From: an uncultured Draconibacterium sp.
GTDB taxonomy: Bacteria > Bacteroidota > Bacteroidia > Bacteroidales > Prolixibacteraceae
Reading direction: 5' to 3'
NCBI RefSeq assembly: GCF_963674925.1
Contig: NZ_OY771647.1
Coordinates: 3,177,501-3,241,500, forward strand
Length of the DNA stretch: 64,000 nt
This document shows, one piece after another, positions 1 to 9,279 of the stretch; position 1 is the first letter of the stretch; each line of letters starts with the position of its first letter. A program made the translations under genes and the position numbers. The notes under the pieces are model-generated. The model saw only the letters and a program-made list of their open reading frames with translations, searched no databases and was not told where the DNA came from.

Positions 1-953
1 CATACCCAGAGATACTTGGTGCAAGTGCCCCAAAAACAAACAGCGGAGCTTTCAAAAGTAAAGGTTGGGAAATAAGTTTGAACTGGAGAGATAAAATTGG
101 TGAACTTTCGTATAACGTAGGTGCTGCCTTATGGGATAGCCGCGGAGAGGTAACCAAAATGGAAGGTGCCGAAAACATTGGCAGGGGATTGAATACCAAA
201 CCAATTGAAGGCTATCCATTAAATTCACTTTGGGTGTATAAAACCGATGGTATTTTCGATAACGAAGCGGATATACTAGCGTATTATGAAAAATATGGTT
301 TTGATGGTGGGGATCAAACAAAAACAAAACCCGGATCAATCCTTCCTGCTTACCGAAGTGCAAACCGTCTTGTTCCCGGAACAGTAAACCGTGTTGATGT
401 AAGCGAAGATGGATTAATCAGCGAAGACGATTTAGTATTCCATGGCGATGCAAATCCACATTACGCTTATAGCTTAAGCCTGGGATTAGAATATAAAGGT
501 TTTGATTTCTATGCCTTCTTCCAGGGAGTAGGACAACAGTACATTCAGCGTGTAGGTACATTAGGTCAACCATTAGCAAAATGGTGGAGAAACCAAAACG
601 CCGTTTGGCAGACCGACCTTACCTGGAGAGCTGATAATACTGACGCCGAACTTCCAATGGTATTCTATAACGGAAGCAGGAAAAACTGGAACTACAATCA
701 TCCGAATGATATAAACATCATCAATGCAAGCTATATACGTGCAAAAGTAATGTCCTTAGGTTATACCTTACCGCAAGATTTATCGATGAAAGCCGGTTTG
801 GAAAGAGTACGTATTTCTGCAACAGGAAACGATTTATTTGTAATCTCAAATATTTTAGATGGTCTGGATCCTGAACATGACAGGAACGGAGGTAACGGGC
901 AACTTTATCCGTATAACTCTAGTTTAATTTTCAGTTTAGAACTTACATTTTAA
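1..953 (+). CDS. SusC/RagA-family TonB-dependent outer-membrane transporter, C-terminal part (5' end outside window)
   Basis: This is the last 316 codons of a SusC-type outer-membrane transporter; the reading frame is open from base 3, so the gene begins before the window. SusC proteins import oligosaccharides across the outer membrane using TonB energy. The visible part begins with the family's late plug/barrel motif (LGASAPKTNSGAF followed by GWEISLNWRDK), and shows repeated amphipathic beta-strand patterns (YSLSLGLEYKGFDFYAFFQGVG, ASYIRAKVMSLGYTLP). It ends in an alternating hydrophobic/aromatic strand (SSLIFSLELTF) whose terminal Phe is the usual outer-membrane-protein end. A SusD gene follows after 26 bases, confirming a SusCD pair. 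The substrate cannot be read from SusC itself; the neighbours point to a fucose-rich sulfated glycan. Confidence 0.95.
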   Translation, partial: YPEILGASAPKTNSGAFKSKGWEISLNWRDKIGELSYNVGAALWDSRGEVTKMEGAENIGRGLNTKPIEGYPLNSLWVYKTDGIFDNEADILAYYEKYGFDGGDQTKTKPGSILPAYRSANRLVPGTVNRVDVSEDGLISEDDLVFHGDANPHYAYSLSLGLEYKGFDFYAFFQGVGQQYIQRVGTLGQPLAKWWRNQNAVWQTDLTWRADNTDAELPMVFYNGSRKNWNYNHPNDINIINASYIRAKVMSLGYTLPQDLSMKAGLERVRISATGNDLFVISNILDGLDPEHDRNGGNGQLYPYNSSLIFSLELTF

Positions 954-979
954 TCGTAAATTTTAAAAACTATAATAAG

Positions 980-2914
980 ATGAAAAAAAGAAATATATAT
1001 GTTAAGGTATTTAGCCTTACCCTAATTTTTGCAGGCTTGTTTCTGAGCAGTTGCCAGGAAGACTTTTTAGACAGGGAGCCGCTGGATCAGTTATCTGAAG
1101 CAATTTATTATAAATCAGCTTCCGATTTTGAGGCAGCTTCTAACTACTTTTACACCCGCTTTAGTTTTGAGTCTGGTGATGAGAGTTCCGACCTATCCAA
1201 TAACATTGGTTATGGTGGAGATGTAGTATATGGAAACGGATACACGGTTGCGCCAGTTTCAGACAGCGAATGGAACAATAATTACGACCGGATGCGTGCC
1301 CCCAATCAGTTACTTGAAAAAGCAGCTGAATACGAAGGTGAGCAGTCGGAAATTGCCGAATATGTTGGTATAGCCTACTTTTTCAGAGCATGGCACCACT
1401 GGAAACTATTAAAGCGTTTTGGAGGGGTACCTATTGTTACAAAAGCTTTGGATGTAAACGACGAAGAATTGTACGCACCACGAAACAGCCGTTACGAAGT
1501 AGTATCCCAGATTTTAAGCGATTTGGATGCTGCCCTTGCAACTGGCGGTTTGCGTTCTCAAAACGATATTAGCGATTCCGAACAGGGAAGACTTTCTATC
1601 GAAGCAGTTAAAGCATTTAAAGCACGTTTATTGTTGTACGAGGCAACCTGGGAAAAATATGCTCCTAATTCTTATTTAGATGAGGGTGCCGGTTCAGCAA
1701 AACCTTCGGGTTACCCAAGTGTAAGCGACATGCTAACACAAGCCAAAGCAGAAGCTCAGGCAGTAATGAACAGCGGTGCATTCGAGCTTTGGGACAAACG
1801 TGATGAAATGGCTGCAGCTGAAGTGCTTGAAACCGATTACTATAAAGATAGACACTTATTCTACTTATTTACCCTTGAGGATGGAAGTAATCCTGCCGGG
1901 CTCACTAAAGCAGATAATAAAGAGTTTATTCTTCAGACCATATACGATTATAATTACCGTCAAATCAATCAAAACATATCTCACGCACATCCTTGGGGAC
2001 CTACACGAAAATTGATGGATATGTATTTATGTTCGGATGGTTTACCAGTACAACATTCAAGTGTTTTTCAGGGTTATGACAACATGGTTGACGAGTTCCA
2101 AAATCGCGATTTACGCTTAAGAAGCTTGGTTTACATTCCAAATAAACAATACTGGGGGCACGGAGGAGCAACAGCTACAGGTGGTGGTGCGCAGTACGGT
2201 GTACCTTTTGATGAAAGTGGAATTGAGTTTGATTATCACCATTATCCGAGTTTGCGTACCGAGACAAATGGAAGAAACATTGGCTACACGGGTGCTAAAT
2301 TTGTAACCGAACATATAGAACGCGATGATAGACAGGAGTCATTCAACTATCCACTTCTCCGTTATGCCGAGGTATTATTAATTTATGCTGAAGCAACTTG
2401 CGAACTGGGTGGTGGACAAATATCTGATGCTGATTTGAATTTATCGATTAATCCAATTAGAGAACGCTCAGGTGTTGCTCCTTTAACAAATGCATTAATT
2501 GCACCATTTGGCGATTTAACCATGTTGGGGGAAATCCGCCGTGAACGTGCCATTGAATTATTTGGTGAAGGTTTCAGATTTGATGATTTAAAACGCTGGG
2601 GTATTGCTGTGCAGGAATTAAAACCAACCATGGCAACAAGCTATATTCAATATGAAGGTGTAGATACAGAAGCTGCTACGTTTATAAATCCAAAAGATGG
2701 AAATCCGTTATATGACCCTTCAGGCTTCTCATTTGGTTTAACTACATCGGAAATGAGCGTGTCAACCTATGCTGGTATTGCACCAACAAAGCAAGGAGCC
2801 TTAGTTCTAATACCAACAGCTGACAGACTTTTTGCAGAGATGAACTATTTGGAGCCAATTCCAACTTTACAGATAGAACACAATCCAGAGCTCAAACAGA
2901 ACCCAGGATGGTAA
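980..2914 (+). CDS. SusD/RagB-family glycan-binding lipoprotein
   Basis: Surface lipoprotein that caps the SusC barrel and captures oligosaccharide. The signal peptide ends in a lipobox (LSSC, Cys25), followed by Gln-Glu-Asp, which resembles the acidic surface-export signal of Bacteroidota lipoproteins. The mature N-terminus (FLDREPLDQLSEAIYY) is the classic SusD opening. The helical TPR-like core carries the usual AYFFRAWHHWKLLKRFGGVPIV motif at about residues 130-155. The C-terminal third has the typical RYAEVLLIYAEA and IRRERAIELFGEGFRFDDLKRW motifs. At 644 residues it is long but normal for the family. It sits 26 bases after susC and is followed by a strong hairpin, so SusCD probably form the most highly expressed head of a longer operon. 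Confidence 0.97.
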   Translation: MKKRNIYVKVFSLTLIFAGLFLSSCQEDFLDREPLDQLSEAIYYKSASDFEAASNYFYTRFSFESGDESSDLSNNIGYGGDVVYGNGYTVAPVSDSEWNNNYDRMRAPNQLLEKAAEYEGEQSEIAEYVGIAYFFRAWHHWKLLKRFGGVPIVTKALDVNDEELYAPRNSRYEVVSQILSDLDAALATGGLRSQNDISDSEQGRLSIEAVKAFKARLLLYEATWEKYAPNSYLDEGAGSAKPSGYPSVSDMLTQAKAEAQAVMNSGAFELWDKRDEMAAAEVLETDYYKDRHLFYLFTLEDGSNPAGLTKADNKEFILQTIYDYNYRQINQNISHAHPWGPTRKLMDMYLCSDGLPVQHSSVFQGYDNMVDEFQNRDLRLRSLVYIPNKQYWGHGGATATGGGAQYGVPFDESGIEFDYHHYPSLRTETNGRNIGYTGAKFVTEHIERDDRQESFNYPLLRYAEVLLIYAEATCELGGGQISDADLNLSINPIRERSGVAPLTNALIAPFGDLTMLGEIRRERAIELFGEGFRFDDLKRWGIAVQELKPTMATSYIQYEGVDTEAATFINPKDGNPLYDPSGFSFGLTTSEMSVSTYAGIAPTKQGALVLIPTADRLFAEMNYLEPIPTLQIEHNPELKQNPGW

Positions 2915-2961
2915 CAAATCGATTTTTTCTTACATAGATATAGATTAGTTTAATAGGTAAG

Positions 2962-2997
2962 CAGCCGGCAGTCAACTTTACTTGTTGCTGCCGGCTG
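2962..2997 (+). terminator. Strong hairpin after susD (terminator or attenuator/RNA stabiliser)
   Basis: A perfect 10-bp stem (CAGCCGGCAG / CTGCCGGCTG) encloses a 16-base loop and is followed by TATATTTTG, a weak T-rich tail. It lies between susD and the MFS gene. Hairpins here often allow partial read-through, giving more SusCD mRNA than enzyme mRNA; that function is inferred. Confidence 0.7.
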
Positions 2998-3016
2998 TAT
3001 ATTTTGAAATACCAAA

Positions 3017-4195
3017 ATGACAGAAAATAAAGTTCAGGTATCCAAAATCCTCCCTGTATTATTCGGTTTTTTTGTAATGGGATTTTGCGATGTGGTTGGA
3101 ATTACATCGGCACATGTAAAAGAAGATTTATTGGGAGCCTACAGCCCCGAATTTCAGGACACACTGTCAAATCTGATTCCGGTAGCTCTGTTTTCCATGT
3201 TTCTAATTTTCTCTATTCCTACGGGAATTTTAATGAATCGTATTGGACGCAAAAAAACCGTGCTTTTAAGTAATGGAATTACCATAGTAGCCATGTTTAT
3301 TCCCCTTGTCGAATATACATTTACAATGTCGCTTATTGCTTTTGCTTTGCTTGGTATTGCCAATACAATTTTGCAGGTTTCGCTCAATCCTTTGTTGCAA
3401 AACGTGGTTCGGGGCGACCGTTTAACCAGTAGTTTAACTGCCGGCCAGTTTGTAAAAGCCATTTCGTCGTTTAGTGCTCCGTTTATTGCAGCTTTTGGAG
3501 CAACCCAATTAGATAATTGGCAATACATTTTCCCAATTTATGCAGTAATAACATTGCTTTCAACCGTTTGGTTGATGTTTACACCAATTGCAGAAGAATC
3601 CGTTGAAGGAAAAGCTAGTTCGTTTGGGAGTGTTTTGGCTATTCTAAAAGACAAAACCATTTTTCTGATGTTTCTTGGAATCTTGTGTGTTGTTGGGGTT
3701 GACGTAGGTGTAAATACAGCCGCCTCAAAAATATTAATGGAACGTTGCGGCTTATCTTCTATCGATGCAGGTTACGGGCCAAGTGTTTATTTTGCTTTCA
3801 GAACATTGGGTGCGTTTTTAGGTGCATTTTTCTTGGCAAAATTCGCTTCAACCAAATTCTTCAAAATCAATATTGTTGTTGCTGTATTGGCACTAATTGC
3901 GTTAATCTTTGTAGGCGATAAAATTGGCGTTTTTGCTATTTATGGAATCATTGGTTTTACAATTGCCAATGTTTTTCCAATTATTTTCGGAATGGCTATT
4001 CAATCGCGCCCCGACAAAGCCAACGAAATTTCAGGTTTAATGATTACCGGCGTATTTGGAGGAGCAGTTATCCCGTTTTTTATGGGTTTAATGTCCGATT
4101 CACTTGGGTCGCAGGTTGGATCTGTAATCGTAATTCTGGTGGGTGCATTGTATTTGTTTTATTTAGCCTTTTCAGCAAAAGAAAAAACAGCATAG
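3017..4195 (+). CDS. MFS sugar transporter (inner membrane)
   Basis: A 392-residue polytopic membrane protein with about 12 hydrophobic segments. It has the MFS loop 2-3 signature (GILMNRIGRKKTV near residues 70-85) and a second-half repeat. The SLNPLLQNVVR segment resembles sugar MFS permeases of the FucP/GluP type found beside Bacteroidota polysaccharide loci. It likely imports a monosaccharide released in the periplasm; given the fucosidases around it, L-fucose is plausible but not shown. It starts 20 bases after the susD hairpin and is followed after 22 bases by a glycoside hydrolase, so it seems to head the enzyme part of the operon. Confidence 0.85.
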   Translation: MTENKVQVSKILPVLFGFFVMGFCDVVGITSAHVKEDLLGAYSPEFQDTLSNLIPVALFSMFLIFSIPTGILMNRIGRKKTVLLSNGITIVAMFIPLVEYTFTMSLIAFALLGIANTILQVSLNPLLQNVVRGDRLTSSLTAGQFVKAISSFSAPFIAAFGATQLDNWQYIFPIYAVITLLSTVWLMFTPIAEESVEGKASSFGSVLAILKDKTIFLMFLGILCVVGVDVGVNTAASKILMERCGLSSIDAGYGPSVYFAFRTLGAFLGAFFLAKFASTKFFKINIVVAVLALIALIFVGDKIGVFAIYGIIGFTIANVFPIIFGMAIQSRPDKANEISGLMITGVFGGAVIPFFMGLMSDSLGSQVGSVIVILVGALYLFYLAFSAKEKTA

Positions 4196-4217
4196 TATCC
4201 AATTTAAACCAAAACCA

Positions 4218-5327
4218 ATGAAGATAGTTGTCTCAATAAAAAATTTACTATTTATCGTTCTGCTACTTAAGTGTACATTCTTCAGCACTGCCCAAAACTC
4301 AATTCTGAATAATATAGATGAAGCACCTGTAAATGGCGGATTCGAAATGAAAGATTACTGGGTTTGGGGAAGCTCGGTAATTAAAGGAGACGATAATCAG
4401 TATCACATGTACGCCTCGCGCTGGCCTAAATACCTTCCTTTTCACCCCGGATGGATGATTGCTTCCGAAATCGTTCATGCTGTTTCTTCAACTCCCGAAG
4501 GACCCTATAAATTTAACGATGTTGCCCTGGGGGCCCGAGGTACACAATTTTGGGATGGTCGCTCGTGCCACAATCCCAAAATCGTAAAATATAAAGATAC
4601 TTACATTTTGTATTACATGGGGTCAACACATCCGTTCGAGGGTGTTACAGAACAAAACGTAGAAGAACTTACGCTTGAAAGTAAATGGTGCATAGCAGGC
4701 AGGTGGGGAAAACGTGTTGGAATTGCCACGTCGAAAAGCCCAAACGGACCATGGACAAGATTGGATAAACCCATTTTAGATGTTAGTCCTAACACATTCT
4801 ATAGCTTTTTAACCTCTAATCCATCGCCGCTTATAAAAGAAGATGGATCGGTGGTTTTGTTATTTAAAGGAAGAGGATACAAGGAAGACGGAATAAAACA
4901 CAGCGACATGAGTATTGGTGTAGCCACGGCTCCAGGTTTCGATGGCAAATATACAGTTCAAGGTGATAGACCCCTGTTTTCAATCGATAATTTCGGCGAA
5001 ATTGAAGACCCGCATTTATGGAGCGATAAAAATGGTTACCATATGTTGGCCAAAGACCAACGCGGTCAGATTTCCGGCCACAAACACGATGGAATTTTAG
5101 CGCATTCGGAAGATGGCATCAATTGGGTGGTAGATAAAAATCCTTTGGCTTACACCAAAAAGGTAAAGTGGGATAATGGCAAAACTATTCAACAAGGACA
5201 ACTCGAGCGGGTTTTTGTATTGGTTGAAAATGGAAAGCCAACTCACTTGTTTTTTGCAACAATGGACGGTCCTGGTGGATTTGGGAATTCAACAAAATCA
5301 TGGAACATGGTAGTTCCTTTAAAATAA
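4218..5327 (+). CDS. Secreted five-bladed beta-propeller glycoside hydrolase, GH117/GH43-like
   Basis: A 369-residue protein with a Sec signal peptide ending near FFSTAQ (residue 26). The rest shows the repeated propeller-blade pattern of GH43/GH117-type enzymes: a strand with DNQYHMYASRW, SSTPEGPYKF, HNPKIVKYKDTYILYYMG, ATSKSPNGPWTRLDKP, and EDPHLWSDKNGYHMLAKD. GH117 enzymes cleave 3,6-anhydro-galactose or galactose-like residues from algal oligosaccharides and are about this size, but the sequence could equally belong to an unassigned propeller family. The acidic residues in the blade motifs (for example in EDPHLW) are candidates for the active site. It is 17 bases upstream of a beta-helix gene. 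The fold is well supported; the substrate is unknown. Confidence 0.65.
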   Translation: MKIVVSIKNLLFIVLLLKCTFFSTAQNSILNNIDEAPVNGGFEMKDYWVWGSSVIKGDDNQYHMYASRWPKYLPFHPGWMIASEIVHAVSSTPEGPYKFNDVALGARGTQFWDGRSCHNPKIVKYKDTYILYYMGSTHPFEGVTEQNVEELTLESKWCIAGRWGKRVGIATSKSPNGPWTRLDKPILDVSPNTFYSFLTSNPSPLIKEDGSVVLLFKGRGYKEDGIKHSDMSIGVATAPGFDGKYTVQGDRPLFSIDNFGEIEDPHLWSDKNGYHMLAKDQRGQISGHKHDGILAHSEDGINWVVDKNPLAYTKKVKWDNGKTIQQGQLERVFVLVENGKPTHLFFATMDGPGGFGNSTKSWNMVVPLK

Positions 5328-5344
5328 TAAATAGTTAAACCGAC

Positions 5345-7717
5345 ATGAAGAACCTATTTCTAATACTTATCCTTTTATCGATTGTAATTTTTCAAAGCTG
5401 CAAAGAAAAAACAATTGAAATTACTGTTACAGAAACTCTGGAAGTAGAAAATGAGCTAAGTTTTAAAACCATAAACAAAGCAATAGAAAAAGCCTACCAA
5501 ATTAAAGCGGAAAATGATAACACCGAAATCGTAATTAATATCCTTCCCGGCATCTATTATTTATCATCTCCAATACTTATTACACCTCAATTAAATGGCT
5601 TAAAAATTATTGGAGTCGATAAATCGCTGGTTAGTATTAAAGGTTCTGTGCCTTTAAACTTAAATTGGGAAAATTACAACGACAATATTTTTGTTTCGGA
5701 AGTAAAGTCCCCTTCAGCTGACGGAGATTTAGTGGTAGACCAGTTAATTGTTAACGGTAAACCTCAAATTTTAGCACGTTATCCGAATTACAACGAAGCC
5801 GGAGGATTTTGGCAAGGTTATGCTGCCGATGCTATATCGAAGGAAAGAGTGGCCGGATGGAAGAATCCTGAAGGTGCTATTTTTCATGTTATGCACGGCG
5901 GGAAATGGGGTGGTTTCCATTATAAAATTACCGGTGTTGATGAAAACGGAGAAGCCATCCTGGAAGGAGGTAAGCAAAATAACCGACCTTCGCGTCCGCA
6001 TCCGGAATACCGCATGGTTGAAAGTGTGTTTGAAGAGTTGGATAGTCCGGGTGAATGGTATTTCGATAAAGAAGTAGGCAAAATCTTTTATTGGCCTGAA
6101 GCGGGAATTGATATTTCCAATGCAGCTTGCGAAGGTGTTGTGCTCAAAAATTTAATTGAACTGAAAGGATCTGAAGAATCGCCGGTTCAAGATATAAGCA
6201 TTGAAGGGATTAGGTTCGAACACACAAAGCGTACATTTTTTGAAACTTACGAACCTTTGCTTCGCAGCGACTGGACCATCTACCGTGGTGCAGCACTTTT
6301 TATCGAAGGAGCTGAGAATTGCTCAGTAAAAAACTGCGAGTTTACCAATCTTGGTGGAAACGTTGTTTTTGTAAGCAGTTACAATCGAAACATACAAATT
6401 TCGGGCAATCATATTCACGAATGTGGCGCAAGTGCCATTTGTTTTGTCGGCGATGCATCTGCTGTGCGCTCGCCATCATTTCAGTACGGACAGTTTGTCG
6501 AACTGGCAGAAATGGATACTGTGGCCGGACCAAAAAATAATTTATATCCAAAAGATTGTATTGCCGAAGATAATCTAATCCACCGCATTGGCCGGGTTGA
6601 AAAACAAACTGCCGGCGTGCAAATTTCAATGGCAATGGATATTACAGTTAGCCACAACAGCATTTACGATGTACCGCGTGCCGGTATCAACATTGGCGAC
6701 GGAACCTGGGGGGGCCACATCCTCGAATACAACGATGTGTTCAACACAGTACTCGAAACCGGCGACCATGGCTCGTTCAACTCCTGGGGGCGCGATCGTT
6801 TTTGGCATCCCCGCCGCAATATCATGGACAGCCTGACGATGGCCAACCCGCAAATGCCGCTTTGGGACGCCATTCACACCACTATCATCCGCAACAACCG
6901 CTTCCGCTGCGACCATGGTTGGGATATCGACCTCGATGATGGCTCAACAAACTACAACATATACAACAACTTGTGTTTAAATGGCGGAATTAAACTGCGT
7001 GAGGGTTTTTACCGGGTTGTTGAGAATAATATCATGGTAAATAACACCTTGCATCCGCACGTTTGGTTTGCCAACTGTGCTGATGTTTTTGTGCACAACA
7101 TTGTTCGCGATTCGTACAAAGATGTAAATGTGCTGAGCTGGGGGAAAGAAATGGATTACAACCTGTTCCCCGACGAAGAGTCGTTGATGAAAGCCCAGGT
7201 ATATAATATCGATGCCAATAGTTCTTTTGGTGATCCGATGTTTGTGAATCCAGAAAAGCTCGATTTTAGTGTAAAAGAAAATTCACCTGCGTTGAAACTC
7301 GGGTTTAAGAATTTCTCAATGGATGAATTTGGTGTTGCAAGTCCTGACTTAAAAAAGCTAGCGAAAACACCGAAGGTTCCTGTTCTGAAAAGTGCAGAAG
7401 AATTAAAAGAGAACCAGAGTCCTGTTGTTTCCTGGTTGCGTAACGAAATTAAAAGTGTCGATTCGAAAGAAGAGCAATCAGCTTATGGCTTAAATACAGC
7501 TGAAGGTGTTATCATCCTGAAAATGTGGAACGGCAGTTACGCCGCTCAAGGCGACGGGTTGAAAAATAAAGATGTGGTACTTGCGGTCGAAGGCGAAAAA
7601 GTAAAGAATGTCAAAGAGTTCTTCGGAGCTCTAAAAAAATACAACTACACCGAAACCGTAAAAATGTTGGTGATGCGTAACCAAAACGAGCAGGAACTTA
7701 CGGTGCGGGTGAAATAA
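5345..7717 (+). CDS. Right-handed beta-helix lipoprotein (GH141-like) with a C-terminal PDZ domain
   Basis: A 790-residue lipoprotein (lipobox Cys19). Residues about 40-100 form the opening of a parallel beta-helix (TINKAIEKAYQ, VINILPGIYYLSSPI), followed by a GH141-type region (LIVNGKPQILARYPNYNEAGGF, SPGEWYFDKEVGKIFYWP) and many helix coils (ENCSVKNCEFTNLGGNVVFV, AGVQISMAMDITVSHNSIYD). GH141 members include an alpha-L-fucosidase and a xylanase. The last roughly 75 residues look like a PDZ domain (GVIILKMWNGSYAAQGDGLKNKDVVLAVEGEKV), an unusual addition that may bind a peptide or lock onto the catalytic domain. The stretch 6690-6950 is visibly more GC-rich than its flanks. A paralogous family member without PDZ lies at 27822-29846. 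Family assignment is moderately sure; activity is inferred. Confidence 0.7.
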   Translation: MKNLFLILILLSIVIFQSCKEKTIEITVTETLEVENELSFKTINKAIEKAYQIKAENDNTEIVINILPGIYYLSSPILITPQLNGLKIIGVDKSLVSIKGSVPLNLNWENYNDNIFVSEVKSPSADGDLVVDQLIVNGKPQILARYPNYNEAGGFWQGYAADAISKERVAGWKNPEGAIFHVMHGGKWGGFHYKITGVDENGEAILEGGKQNNRPSRPHPEYRMVESVFEELDSPGEWYFDKEVGKIFYWPEAGIDISNAACEGVVLKNLIELKGSEESPVQDISIEGIRFEHTKRTFFETYEPLLRSDWTIYRGAALFIEGAENCSVKNCEFTNLGGNVVFVSSYNRNIQISGNHIHECGASAICFVGDASAVRSPSFQYGQFVELAEMDTVAGPKNNLYPKDCIAEDNLIHRIGRVEKQTAGVQISMAMDITVSHNSIYDVPRAGINIGDGTWGGHILEYNDVFNTVLETGDHGSFNSWGRDRFWHPRRNIMDSLTMANPQMPLWDAIHTTIIRNNRFRCDHGWDIDLDDGSTNYNIYNNLCLNGGIKLREGFYRVVENNIMVNNTLHPHVWFANCADVFVHNIVRDSYKDVNVLSWGKEMDYNLFPDEESLMKAQVYNIDANSSFGDPMFVNPEKLDFSVKENSPALKLGFKNFSMDEFGVASPDLKKLAKTPKVPVLKSAEELKENQSPVVSWLRNEIKSVDSKEEQSAYGLNTAEGVIILKMWNGSYAAQGDGLKNKDVVLAVEGEKVKNVKEFFGALKKYNYTETVKMLVMRNQNEQELTVRVK

Positions 7718-7741
7718 ACAGTTAGAGAAGTAATATGAAAG

Positions 7742-7851
7742 AGATTCTTCGCTTCATTGTATTACGTTTAGAATGACTAAGGATATGTGTTATAGGGCTG
7801 GTTGAAGGAAAGCAGCCATAAAATTGTCATTCCGAACGCAGAGAGGAATCT
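7742..7851. repeat. Intergenic inverted repeat (REP-like)
   Basis: The left arm AGATTCTTCGCTTC...AGAATGAC (7742-7777) is imperfectly complementary to the right arm GTCATTCCGAACGCAGAGAGGAATCT (7826-7851). Sequences of the form AGATTCyTC..CG..GAATGAC are very common intergenic repeats in bacterial genomes, as I remember them. It fills most of the 173-base gap between two genes. Confidence 0.6.
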
Positions 7852-7890
7852 GTGCCCGTAATTTGGATAATTTTTTTTTAAAACAATTAC

Positions 7891-9273
7891 ATGAACCAAC
7901 AACTAAAAACAATTGCATTTATATTATGTGGAATATTTCTGCATTTAGAAGGATATGCACAAGTAAATGCTGACGGCACTATTGATACTGGCGATAAATA
8001 TGAAAATGCCAAACTGGAATACCTCGAATCGCCTGAAGTGGTGGAAGAACGCCTTGGATGGTGGAGCGAAGCACGTTTTGGTATGTTCATCCACTGGGGA
8101 CTTTACGCACAGGACGGCTGCTTCTGGAAGGGGCAGGACGGACGTTCAGAGCATATGATGCGTAATCTGCAAATCCCCATTGCTGAATATGAAAAAATAG
8201 CTGCAGAATTTAATCCCGAAAAATTTAATGCTGATGAGTGGGCAGAAATTGCCAAAAATGCAGGCATGAAATACATGGTAATTACCTCCAAACACCACGA
8301 TGGTTTTGCCATGTTCAATAGTCCATCAAACGACTATAATATTGTAAAACAAACACCCTGGAAACGCGACCCAATTAAAGAATTGAACGAAGCCTGTAAA
8401 AAGCAGGGGATAAAATTTGGTGTTTATTACTCGTTGGGCCGCGACTGGCATCACCCGCAGTGTAACTCGGTTGACGGCTGGCGAAGCAATGTGTGGGATT
8501 TCCCCGAAGAGGAAAAGAAAGATTACTCCATTTATTTCAACGAAAAAGTAAAACCACAGATTACCGAGCTGATCACACAATACAAACCGGCCATTATTTG
8601 GTTCGATACACCCGAATTAATTACAAAGGAGCAAAGTACAGAATTGCTGGGTTTAATTCGAAAACTCGATCCTGATTGTATTGTAAATCAACGTGTAGGG
8701 AACAAGTTGGGTGATTATGCTGTACGCGAACAAAAAATACCCAAAGGAGGGGAGCCGCAACCCTGGGAAACCTGTATGACCATCAGTAAAATTTGGGGCT
8801 ACCACAAAGAAGACCATGCCTGGAAATCGGCTGATTCATTGGTGCACAGCCTGGTTGATATTGCCAGCAAAGGCGGTAATCTATTATTAAACGTGGGGCC
8901 AACCGGCGAAGGCGTAATCCGTCAACCTTCTGTTGAGCTTTTAAAAGAAATGGGCGAATGGTTACAAGTTAATGGCGAAGCTGTTTATGGAACTACTTCG
9001 AGCCCGGTTGGGAAATTTGATTGGGGCCGTTGCACAAAACGAGTGGAAAATGGAAATACTACACTTTATTTTTCGGTGTTTAACTGGCCTGCAAATGGAA
9101 AACTAGTTATTCCAGGCATTACAAACGACGTTATTAAATCAAGCCTTATAGCAACGGGTAAATCGCTCGAAACCTTTTATTCAGAAGATGGGTTAACGAT
9201 AGAATTACCCAAAGCAGCACCTGATAAGCTGGCAAGTGTGATTAAAATTGAAATTACAGGAACAATAAATTAA
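7891..9273 (+). CDS. GH29 alpha-L-fucosidase (secreted)
   Basis: A 460-residue exo-alpha-L-fucosidase with a Sec signal peptide ending near GYAQ (residue 24). GH29 hallmarks are all present: WWSEARFGMFIHWGLYA near residue 57, MKYMVITSKHHDGFAMF near 130, and the nucleophile motif IIWFDTPE with Asp239. GNLLLNVGPTGEG follows near residue 330. It is close to the minimal GH29 length, with a short beta-sandwich tail. A retaining mechanism is known for the family; linkage preference cannot be read. It is separated from the upstream gene by an intergenic repeat and is followed after only 6 bases by a GH39 gene, so the two are probably co-translated. Two other GH29 domains in the window differ clearly in sequence. 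Confidence 0.93.
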   Translation: MNQQLKTIAFILCGIFLHLEGYAQVNADGTIDTGDKYENAKLEYLESPEVVEERLGWWSEARFGMFIHWGLYAQDGCFWKGQDGRSEHMMRNLQIPIAEYEKIAAEFNPEKFNADEWAEIAKNAGMKYMVITSKHHDGFAMFNSPSNDYNIVKQTPWKRDPIKELNEACKKQGIKFGVYYSLGRDWHHPQCNSVDGWRSNVWDFPEEEKKDYSIYFNEKVKPQITELITQYKPAIIWFDTPELITKEQSTELLGLIRKLDPDCIVNQRVGNKLGDYAVREQKIPKGGEPQPWETCMTISKIWGYHKEDHAWKSADSLVHSLVDIASKGGNLLLNVGPTGEGVIRQPSVELLKEMGEWLQVNGEAVYGTTSSPVGKFDWGRCTKRVENGNTTLYFSVFNWPANGKLVIPGITNDVIKSSLIATGKSLETFYSEDGLTIELPKAAPDKLASVIKIEITGTIN

Positions 9274-9279
9274 TATAAG

